From: CAVSWN01 sp963770995 | GTDB taxonomy: Bacteria; Acidobacteriota; Vicinamibacteria; Vicinamibacterales; CAVVIG01 | Direction: 5' to 3' | Assembly: GCA_963770995.1 (NCBI GenBank) | Contig: CAVYRS010000001.1 | Span: 2,604,001-2,668,000 of the forward strand | Length of the DNA stretch: 64,000 bases | Shown: one piece after another, positions 7,991 through 14,525 of the stretch | How the letters are laid out: every line of letters starts with the position of its first letter | Numbering within the stretch: position 1 is the stretch's first letter | The notes under the pieces: generated by a model | The model's database searches: none | Told to the model about the DNA's origin: nothing | What the model saw: the letters and a program-made list of their open reading frames with translations, nothing else | Program-made: the position numbers and the translations under genes

Positions 7991-8949
7991 CTCAGGCCGC
8001 CACGCAAGCTCGCAAGGATTTTCTGTCGATCCTCGACTTCGACACGGCCGACCTCGAACGTTGTCTGCAGCTCGCGGCCAACGTGAAGGCGGACCGCGCG
8101 CTCGGACGGCACGCGCCGACCGCCGATGCGCTCAACGGCCGCCATCTCGCCATGCTTTTCGACAAGCCGTCGCTGCGGACGCGGACGACGTTCGAGATCG
8201 CGGTTCGCGAACTGGGCGGACAAGTAGTGCCGCTGCAGGCGGACGTCGCCTTGGGGCGCCGCGAACCGGTTGCCGACGTGGCGCGCAATCTCGAGCGCTG
8301 GGTGGACGGCGTCATCATCCGGACCTACTCACAGGAAGTCCTGAAGCAGTTTGCCGCGGCCGCGCGCCGGCTGCACGTGATCAACGCGCTGACCGACGAA
8401 GAACACCCGTGTCAGGCGATCGCGGATTTCCTGACGCTGCAGGAACGCTTCGGTCAGCTGCGCGGTCGCACCATCGCGTACGTGGGTGATGGGAACAACG
8501 TGGCCACGTCGCTCGTGCACGCCGCGGCCATGCTCGGCGTCCACGTGCATGTCGCCAGCCCCGAACCCTATCAACTGCCGCACGCCGTCGTGCAGCAAGC
8601 CACCAGTCATGCGCGGCATGGCGCGCGAGTCCGTTTGTTCACCGATGCGGCGGACGCCGTCGTCGGGGCGCATGCGGTGTACACCGACACGTGGACCTCG
8701 ATGGGACGCGAGGAAGAAGCGGAGATGCGGCGAGGGGCGTTTACCGGCTATCAGGTCAACGATGAGCTGATGGCGCTGGCCAGGCCCGGCGCGTTCTTCA
8801 TGCACTGCCTGCCGGCGCATCGCGGCGAAGAGGTTACGGCCGAGGTCTTCGAGTCCGAGTCGTCCGTCGTGTTCGATCAGGCGGAAAATCGCCTGCACGG
8901 GCAGAAGGCTCTTCTGCTCATGCTGCTCGCCCCGAGCGTAGCCGTCTAG
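7987..8949 (+). CDS. argF: ornithine carbamoyltransferase
   Basis: ArgF forms citrulline from ornithine and carbamoyl phosphate. The carbamoyl-phosphate loop is present as FDKPSLRTRTTFE near residue 60, the DEEHPCQAIADFLTL motif follows, and the ornithine-side HCLPAHRGEEVT motif lies near residue 275, all as in true ornithine transcarbamoylases. The 320-residue length is typical. The ATG at 7987 overlaps the argJ stop (ATGA). It is the last gene of the rightward arg operon. Citrulline made here would need a working ArgG, but the neighbouring argG-like gene lacks its catalytic loops. Confidence 0.94.
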   Translation: MTQAATQARKDFLSILDFDTADLERCLQLAANVKADRALGRHAPTADALNGRHLAMLFDKPSLRTRTTFEIAVRELGGQVVPLQADVALGRREPVADVARNLERWVDGVIIRTYSQEVLKQFAAAARRLHVINALTDEEHPCQAIADFLTLQERFGQLRGRTIAYVGDGNNVATSLVHAAAMLGVHVHVASPEPYQLPHAVVQQATSHARHGARVRLFTDAADAVVGAHAVYTDTWTSMGREEEAEMRRGAFTGYQVNDELMALARPGAFFMHCLPAHRGEEVTAEVFESESSVVFDQAENRLHGQKALLLMLLAPSVAV

Positions 8950-9009
8950 TCCCGGTCCTCGCCTGTTGACGCGTCGACACGTCGCTGGTTCGACATACGA
9001 GGACCGGGA
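8950..9009. other. inverted repeat after argF
   Basis: TCCCGGTCCTCG (8950-8961) is perfectly complementary to CGAGGACCGGGA (8998-9009), with a 36-base loop holding smaller dyads. It starts at the argF stop and ends 18 bp before the next start codon. It could be a terminator stem without a U-tract, or a palindromic repeat. Confidence 0.55.
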
Positions 9010-9027
9010 TTGGGTAAAATCGTCACC

Positions 9028-9921
9028 ATGAAATTCAGCACGATTGCCGCACTGCTCTTGCTTGCATTCCTCGCGGCGCCGCTGGCGCAGCAGCCACCTC
9101 CAGCCCAGGCCCAGCCTGCGGCACAAGGGCAACCGGCCGCCCCGGCAGCACCGGCGCCGGCCGCAGGCACACAGCAGAAGCCGTATGTGCCGCTCGCGGC
9201 AAGCACGCTGGCGAACAAACCTGAGGCGTACTACGGCGAGATGGTCACCGTCACCGCCACCGTTGAGCAGGTCCTTTCGAAGTCCGCCATCTCGGTCGAT
9301 CAGGACAAGACGAAGAGCACCGGCAAGGAAATCCTCGTGCTGGCGCCGACGATGAACGGCACCGTTGATCTGAACACGTACGTGACGGTCATCGGCGAGC
9401 TGATGGCGTTCGATCCGGCCGAGGTCGCGAAGAAAGCGAAGGGCTACACGCTCGACATCTCGCCCGAGGTTATTGCGAAATACAAGGGCCGTCCGGTCGT
9501 GCTGGCGACGGCAGTCGTAAACAACGCCGGCATCGACGTCGCCAAGAAACCGATCCCGCCGCCAACCGCCGACGACCTCGCCCTGGCCAAAGTGATGAAG
9601 CAGGTCGGTCCTGCGAACACCGCGCTTCGCGGCGACATCGACAAGATGGACATCGCGCTGACGAAGGAACACGCCGGCCTCCTCAAGCGGATGTTCATCG
9701 AGACCGAGACCTTCTGGAAAACGAAGAACAAGCCCGAGCCGACCCAGATGTCGCGGGATGCGGTCAAGGACGCCGAGGCGCTCGAGGCCGCAGTTGCGGC
9801 CGGCAACTGGGACCAGGCGCGCACGCACGCGGGATCGCTGGCCCAGAAGTGCGGCGGCTGCCATCGCACCTACCGCGAAGCGATGGACGACGGCACCTAC
9901 CGGATCAAGGCTGGCTTCTAA
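9028..9921 (+). CDS. secreted c-type cytochrome-like protein with one CxxCH
   Basis: This 297-residue protein has an N-terminal signal peptide (STIAALLLLAFLAAPLAQ), then about 30 residues of Pro/Ala/Gln linker. A beta-rich middle region (residues about 55-165, VTVTATVEQVL ... VTVIGELMAF) looks like a small OB-fold-type domain; that is inference. The last 100 residues are helical and end with KCGGCHRTYRE (CxxCH at about 275-279), the placement seen in cytochrome c'/c556-type four-helix bundles, so one covalent haem in the periplasm is expected. No obvious partner is nearby. The ATG at 9028 is chosen over an upstream TTG because the signal peptide begins there. Confidence 0.72.
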   Translation: MKFSTIAALLLLAFLAAPLAQQPPPAQAQPAAQGQPAAPAAPAPAAGTQQKPYVPLAASTLANKPEAYYGEMVTVTATVEQVLSKSAISVDQDKTKSTGKEILVLAPTMNGTVDLNTYVTVIGELMAFDPAEVAKKAKGYTLDISPEVIAKYKGRPVVLATAVVNNAGIDVAKKPIPPPTADDLALAKVMKQVGPANTALRGDIDKMDIALTKEHAGLLKRMFIETETFWKTKNKPEPTQMSRDAVKDAEALEAAVAAGNWDQARTHAGSLAQKCGGCHRTYREAMDDGTYRIKAGF

Positions 9922-9930
9922 CGCGCTCCC

Positions 9931-10050
9931 AGCACTCTCTAGGGTGCTTGTCGCAACGAGCCCCTAGAGTGCTTGTCCACCCAAAGCACCCTAGAGTGCT
10001 TGTCCACTCCAGGCACCCTAGAGTGCTTGTCCACTCCAAGCACGGTAGGG
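9931..10050. repeat. tandem array, 27-bp period, palindromic core
   Basis: The core CTAGAGTGCTTGTCCAC recurs with CTAG at 9964, 9991 and 10018, exactly 27 bp apart, flanked by degenerate outer copies near 9939 and 10045. Each unit contains a near-palindrome AGCACCCTAGAGTGCT. There are no unique spacers, so it is not a CRISPR. It lies between the cytochrome gene and the blaI-like gene. Confidence 0.85.
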
Positions 10051-10085
10051 TTGCTTCTTCCATGAGATCGCCGGGAACTTCTTTT

Positions 10086-10127
10086 AGACAGCCGTCGTAA
10101 TACGTCTTGCTAAATAGACACGCGTCT
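10086..10127. promoter_or_regulatory. candidate BlaI-type operators upstream of blaI
   Basis: Two dyads of the form AGAC-N4-GTCT lie upstream of the repressor gene: AGACagccGTCg at 10086-10097 and AGACacgcGTCT at 10116-10127. The same spacing recurs at 12118-12129 at the start of the hydrolase gene. The surrounding DNA is AT-rich for this genome, as expected of a promoter. BlaI/MecI repressors bind short dyads in front of their own operons; the match is inferred from position and recurrence. Confidence 0.55.
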
Positions 10128-10145
10128 GTTATCAATGGTGCCCTG

Positions 10146-10541
10146 ATGGCCGAACGCCGCCTCCCTGACGCCGAGCTCGAGGTCCTCACCTGCCTGCACC
10201 GCCGCGGGGAAGCGACCGCGCGCGACATTCGGGAGGCGTTGTGGGATCAGCGGCCGATGGCGCACGGGTCCGTGCTCACCCTGCTCGGCCGTCTCGAGCG
10301 GCGCGGATTGGTCACTCGGAAGAAAGGGCCCAGCGGAAAGGCGTTCGTGTACATGCCGACGGGACGCCACACCACGGCGCTGCGTCCCGTGATGCGCCGG
10401 CTCGTTGATCGCGTGTTCGCCGGCAGCCCTGTCGACCTCGTCGCGTCGCTATTCGAGACGCGGCCACCGACGCCGCAGGAGCTCGAGGCGATTCAGCGGC
10501 TCGTGCGCGACCTTCGCCGCAAGCGCGAGGGACCGCGATGA
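10146..10541 (+). CDS. BlaI/MecI-family transcriptional repressor
   Basis: This 131-residue winged-helix protein has the family arrangement: PDAELEVLTCLHRRGEATARDIREAL (helices 1-2), then SVLTLLGRLERRGLVTRKKGPSGKAFVYMP (recognition helix and wing), then a C-terminal dimerisation helix pair. BlaI-type repressors are removed when an M56 sensor protease is activated, and the next gene is such a protease, overlapping by 4 bp (ATGA). The ATG at 10146 starts the conserved domain; the frame opens 13 codons earlier, which would run into the operator. It probably represses this operon and the hydrolase at 12091. Confidence 0.88.
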   Translation: MAERRLPDAELEVLTCLHRRGEATARDIREALWDQRPMAHGSVLTLLGRLERRGLVTRKKGPSGKAFVYMPTGRHTTALRPVMRRLVDRVFAGSPVDLVASLFETRPPTPQELEAIQRLVRDLRRKREGPR

Positions 10542-12076
10542 CCTTCGAGGACCTCGTTGCACTGTGGGTCGACGCCGCGTGGCAGGCCACCGCGGTGGCG
10601 ATTGCCGCCATGGCTGTCGCCAAAGCGGCACCTCGAGCACCCGCGGTCATCCGGCAGGCCGTTTTGGCCATTGCTCTGCTGAAATTCCTGACGCCGCCCC
10701 TCGCCTTCACCTCCGTCGGCGTGTTCGCCCTGCTGCCGCTGGCACGACCGATGGCCGCTTCGGCGAACGCGGGAGGAATGGCGACAGTGGACGGCTTTCC
10801 ATGGACGGCGCTGTTCGTCGCCGCCTACCTCGCCGGCGTAGTCATCGTCTCGGGCATGGTTCTCGTGTCGACGCTGCGGTTGATCCGCCTGCGACGCACG
10901 GCGCAATCGCCCGCCGACGCGACGCGACGCCTGACCGCGAGCGTCGCCGAGCGCATCGGCGTTCGCCGCCGCATTCAGATCGGCGTCAGCGACGAGGTTC
11001 CAGCCCCTATCGCCATCGGCATCCTGAAACCAGCGGTGCTGGTGCCGCGCGCGTTGGAGCAGTCGCTGGATCCCGCCGCACTCCATGCGGTCATCGGCCA
11101 CGAACTGGCGCATCACCGGCACGGCCACCTGCTGTGGGCCGGCATCCGGTCGGTCGCCTGCGCGCTGTGGTGGTGGAATCCCGCAGTGTGGATGGTGTCC
11201 CGCACGCTTCGCCACGTTCACGAGGAAGTGTGCGACGACGAGGTGATCCGGGCCGGTGGCATCGAGCGGGACGCGTACTGCGACGTCCTGCTGCGGGCGG
11301 CCTCGGTCAGCGCATCCTTTGGCGTAGGGGTCGCGTTCGGCGACCGCCGCCACCCGCTCGCGGATCGCGTCGAGCGACTCGTCAGCGGGCGAGGCCCGGC
11401 ACGCGTTCGCCCCCTGGTCGCCCATGCGATGACGGTGACGCTCGCGATCGTCGTGCTGCCGGGTGTCCCGCACGATCGCGGCGAAGCGATGGTCGTTGAT
11501 GCGCCGGCGCTCACATCGGCTCCAGTAGCGCCGCTCGCGATGCATGTGCCGTTGGCGAGCGCCTCACGGCCGGCACCAGCGCGCGATGTACCACCTCGTG
11601 CAACGGGCCGGCGTCGGGCCACGGCCGACTCCGTCGACGCCGCTGCGAGCGTCGTCATCGACGCAGCGGATCGCGTGTTCGATCGCCTCTCCGGCTCGAT
11701 CGAGTCAGTCGTCGATCCGGCTCCATCGCCCGATCATCACGTGGACACCGTGATGGCCGAGGTCAACGAGATCGTGTCGGCCGAGATTCAAGCGCACCTG
11801 CCGGCCGCCTCGCAGGACACCTTTGCGGTTCGCCGCGACCCGAGTGTTCCGCCGATGCGGCCGTTCGTGCGCGCGCTGCGCAACGAGCTCAGGTCGGGGA
11901 CGCGCGGATTCTGGCGAGGGGTCGGTCGCAGCCTGGGTCGAACGCTGCGACTGCTGACCGGCGGCGTCGGATCGTCGAGCCCGTCGCCAAGTCCAAGTCC
12001 ATCGCCGAGCCCCAGTCCGTCGCCAAGCCCGTCCCCGAGTCCGTCTCCCAGTCCGTCCCCGAGTCCAAGCCGCTAA
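10538..12076 (+). CDS. M56 (BlaR1/MecR1-type) membrane metallopeptidase
   Basis: The protein is an integral membrane zinc peptidase of 512 residues. Hydrophobic segments lie near residues 15-30, 45-70 and 85-110; the zinc motif HELAHH begins at residue 188, with a downstream HEEVCDDEV segment giving the third ligand, then a membrane stretch. In BlaR1 an extracellular penicillin-binding domain senses drug; here that domain is absent. The C-terminal third is instead an Ala/Pro/Arg-rich region ending in about 15 Ser-Pro repeats (11975-12070). Whatever it senses, it probably cleaves or controls the adjacent BlaI-type repressor. Such BlaI-M56 pairs without a sensor domain are common outside resistance clusters. 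Confidence 0.82.
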   Translation: MTFEDLVALWVDAAWQATAVAIAAMAVAKAAPRAPAVIRQAVLAIALLKFLTPPLAFTSVGVFALLPLARPMAASANAGGMATVDGFPWTALFVAAYLAGVVIVSGMVLVSTLRLIRLRRTAQSPADATRRLTASVAERIGVRRRIQIGVSDEVPAPIAIGILKPAVLVPRALEQSLDPAALHAVIGHELAHHRHGHLLWAGIRSVACALWWWNPAVWMVSRTLRHVHEEVCDDEVIRAGGIERDAYCDVLLRAASVSASFGVGVAFGDRRHPLADRVERLVSGRGPARVRPLVAHAMTVTLAIVVLPGVPHDRGEAMVVDAPALTSAPVAPLAMHVPLASASRPAPARDVPPRATGRRRATADSVDAAASVVIDAADRVFDRLSGSIESVVDPAPSPDHHVDTVMAEVNEIVSAEIQAHLPAASQDTFAVRRDPSVPPMRPFVRALRNELRSGTRGFWRGVGRSLGRTLRLLTGGVGSSSPSPSPSPSPSPSPSPSPSPSPSPSPSPSPSR

Positions 12077-12090
12077 CGAGGGCACCTATC

Positions 12091-13261
12091 ATGACCAACA
12101 GCACTGCGGTTGTATTTAGACAAATGTCTGCTTGCATGGTCGCCGCCGCGGTGATGGCAGCAGCCTCGCTCGTCGGCGCCCAGGCAATCCCGGAGCTGAC
12201 CCGCGAATCGCGTCAAAAGGTCGACGAGATCATCGAGGCCCAGCGCGTCCGGCTCAAGATCCCCGGCGTGAGCGTGGCGTTCGCGCTCAACGGCCGCCTC
12301 GAGTACGTGAAAGGCTTCGGATTTGGCGATCTCGAAAACCCCCTCGCCGTGGACGAGGAGAGCCGATTCCGTACGGCGTCGCTGGCGAAGCCGATCACGG
12401 CGACGGCCGTCATGCAGCTCGTCGAGCGCGGCGCCATCGACCTCGACGCGCCGATTCAGCAGTACTGTCCCGCGTTTCCGGAAAAACCATGGCCGGTCAC
12501 GACGCGCCTGCTGCTCGGCCACCTCGCTGGAGTCCGCCACTACAAGAGGGCAGGCGAGTCCACCGGCACCCAGCATTACTTCACGATTCAGGAATCGCTC
12601 GCGCTCTTCAAGAACGACCCTCTTCTGCACGAACCAGGCACGAAGTACCAGGTACTCGACCTTCGGTTTCTCCGTGCTCGGGTGCGTCATCGAAGGAGCG
12701 TCCAAGTCGACCTACGCCGCCTACCTGCAGACGAACGTCTTCGATCGAGCGCGCATGTCACACACGGCGGTCGACGACGTCTTTCAGATCGTCCCGAAAC
12801 GCGTCCGCGGATATCTCCTGCTGACCGCCGACGAGCTGAAGAGGCTGCCTCCGGCGGCGCAGGCGATCGCGTGGCCCGACACGGTCTACAACACCGCTCT
12901 GCACGACACGAGCATGAAAACGCCGGGCGGCGGCCTCGTCTCGACGCCCTCCGACTACGTGCGGTTCGTGCTGGCGCTGTTCGATCACACGCTGGTCAAT
13001 CAATCGACGCTCGACGCCATGTGGACCGCGCAGAAAACCCGCGACGGCACGGACTCTGGATACGGTTACGGGTTTGGCGTGCAGATGCGGAACGGGCGCA
13101 AGAACGTCACACACAGCGGCAACCAGGCCGGGGCGTCGAGCCTGGTACGCATTTCACCAGAGCGCGGAGCGGTCCTGGTGATCATGACCAACCTCGAGGA
13201 CGCGCCGCTCGGCGAGATCGCAAATGCCATCGCGGCCGTCGTCCTGAGGCCGGCTCGGTAA
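12091..13261 (+). pseudogene. beta-lactamase-like serine hydrolase (class C fold), frameshifted
   Basis: After a hydrophobic export signal ending near GAQA, the protein shows a serine beta-lactamase/DD-peptidase fold with the SxxK motif SLAK at residues 97-100 and a C-terminal THSGNQAG in the KTG/HSG position. At 12651-12652 one extra G breaks the frame between GTKYQ and YSTFGFSVLGC; deleting it gives a 389-residue protein of normal size. The second motif would read YST rather than YxN. A candidate BlaI operator lies inside the first codons, so it is probably the regulated target of the preceding BlaI-M56 pair. It may be an esterase or peptidase rather than a drug-resistance enzyme. The indel may be an assembly error. 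Confidence 0.8.
12118..12129. promoter_or_regulatory. candidate BlaI operator at the hydrolase 5' end
   Basis: AGACaaatGTCT is a perfect dyad with the same AGAC-N4-GTCT layout as the site at 10116-10127. It lies 27 bp inside the reading frame if translation starts at the ATG at 12091 (which has GAGGG upstream), or at the start codon if the in-frame ATG at 12124 is used. A repressor bound here would act as a roadblock. Confidence 0.55.
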
Positions 13262-13300
13262 GAGATGCGGAGATTCTCGGAGGCCACGGTTCAACACGAA

Positions 13301-13555
13301 GGCACGAAGACACGAAGGCCCACGAAGAATACAGCGTCCGATGAGGTTCGACGGGCGTCGCGAAGCGACGCGCGTGGACGGATCGGATCGCGAAAATGAA
13401 CACGACGAAATCTGCACGTGCTCATTTTCGCGATCCGATCCGCCCACGCATGTCGGCCGGCTGCGCCGGCCGACCCGTCGAACCGGTGTTGGCTCCGTGC
13501 GTCTCCGTTCCTCCGTGTCTCCGTGTGGTCCGCTGCCCCCGCCCGTCTTCGTGCC
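13301..13555. repeat. complex palindromic region with a four-way-junction fold
   Basis: This 330-bp intergenic gap has no gene but much dyad symmetry. An outer stem GGTTCGACGGG (13345-13355) pairs perfectly with 13474-13484. Inside it lie hairpin CGTCGC-gaa-GCGACG (13356-13370), a 33-bp stem with about three mismatches (13371-13403 with 13417-13449), and hairpin TCGGCCGGC-tgc-GCCGGCCGA (13453-13473), leaving almost no unpaired base. GGCACGAAGAC (13301-13311) also pairs with 13545-13555. Short ACGAAGRC tandem repeats lie at 13296-13330 and CCGTGTCT-like repeats at 13495-13528. Confidence 0.8.
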
Positions 13556-13591
13556 AGCCTCCTGCTCAGGAACGCATATAATCCCGCACCC

Positions 13592-14431
13592 ATGCACACG
13601 CGATCGATTGCCGCGATCGTTTTCGGGCTGGTGCTGATCGCGCCGGTCCGCGCTGACGTGGACAAGTACGAGGTCTACGCCGTTCGATACGCGACGCTGG
13701 CACACTTCCCGGTTTCGAGCCTCGTTGCAGGCGCCGACCGCTCCCGCCGGCTCGACATCGCCATGATGATCTGGGTGCTGAAGGGCGTTGACGGCCGCGT
13801 GGCGATCGTGGACTCCGGGTTTCACCGCGATCAGTACTTCAAGCAATTCACGGTCAAGGACTACGTGAAGCCTTCGGAAGCCATCGCGCCGCTGGGAATC
13901 AAGCCGGATCAGGTGACGGACCTTCTCCTGTCACACATGCACTGGGATCATGCCGGCGGCGTCGATCTCTTTCCCGCCGCGCGCGTCTGGATTCAGAAGG
14001 ACGAATACGACTACTACACGAGCGACGCGTGGCAGGCCCGCACCACCCACGGCGGCATTGACGCAGACGATGTGGTGGAGCTCGTGAAGCGGAACATCGC
14101 CGGCAAAGTCTCCTTCGTGCGCGGCGACGACGATACGTCGCTGTCGGGGATTACCTTCGGCATCGGCGGCAAGCACACCTGGCAGTCGCAGTTCGTCGCG
14201 GTACAGACCCGGGCGCACACCGTCGTGCTCGCGTCGGACAACATGTATCTCTACGAGAACCTCGACACGCGGACCGCGATTTCTCAGACGCTCGACTCAG
14301 CGTCCAACCTGCGCACGCAGGACCGGATGAAAGGCCTCGCCAGCACGCCGGCTCTGCTCATCCCCGGCCACGATCCAGCGGTATTCGATCGCTTCCCGCG
14401 CGTGACGGAGCGAATTGTAAGAATCGACTAG
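13592..14431 (+). CDS. secreted metallo-beta-lactamase-fold hydrolase (AHL-lactonase-like)
   Basis: The mature protein follows a signal peptide (SIAAIVFGLVLIAPVRA). The metal-binding motif HMHWDHAGG starts at residue 114, and later ligands are expected at H in GGKHTWQS, D in LASDNMYLY and H in IPGHDP, the pattern of di-zinc metallo-hydrolases. The order and the VDSGFHRD strand resemble the AiiA/AttM-type lactonase branch, but the substrate cannot be fixed from sequence; other lactones or phosphoesters are possible. The ATG at 13592 starts the signal peptide; the open frame upstream runs through the palindromic region and is not coding. It probably has its own promoter. Confidence 0.75.
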   Translation: MHTRSIAAIVFGLVLIAPVRADVDKYEVYAVRYATLAHFPVSSLVAGADRSRRLDIAMMIWVLKGVDGRVAIVDSGFHRDQYFKQFTVKDYVKPSEAIAPLGIKPDQVTDLLLSHMHWDHAGGVDLFPAARVWIQKDEYDYYTSDAWQARTTHGGIDADDVVELVKRNIAGKVSFVRGDDDTSLSGITFGIGGKHTWQSQFVAVQTRAHTVVLASDNMYLYENLDTRTAISQTLDSASNLRTQDRMKGLASTPALLIPGHDPAVFDRFPRVTERIVRID

Positions 14432-14451
14432 CAGCGCTCGGCTTTCGGAAA

Positions 14452-14518
14452 GTGGCGCAGGGCCCTGAGCTCGCCCTTCGACAAGCTCAGGACGAGCGTC
14501 GAAGGGGGCCTGCGCCAC
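14452..14518. repeat. nested palindromic repeat between convergent genes
   Basis: The outer stem GTGGCGCAGG (14452-14461) pairs with 14509-14518 and the inner stem CCCTTCGAC (14474-14482) with GTCGAAGGG (14498-14506). CCTGAGC (14464-14470) can also pair with GCTCAGG (14485-14491), an alternative fold. The CCCTTCGAC...CTCAGG...GTCGAAGGG core recurs inside rfbB at 43298-43378. Confidence 0.75.
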
Positions 14519-14525
14519 ATTCTGA

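Noticed and set aside
9931..10050. Possible CRISPR array
   Set aside because: The 27-bp unit repeats without unique spacers and there are no cas genes.
11975..12070. Ser-Pro tract as a separate repeat element
   Set aside because: It is a simple codon-level repeat within one protein and lacks dyad symmetry.
13418..13591. Upstream extension of the metallo-hydrolase gene
   Set aside because: It runs through the palindromic element, and a signal peptide begins at 13592.
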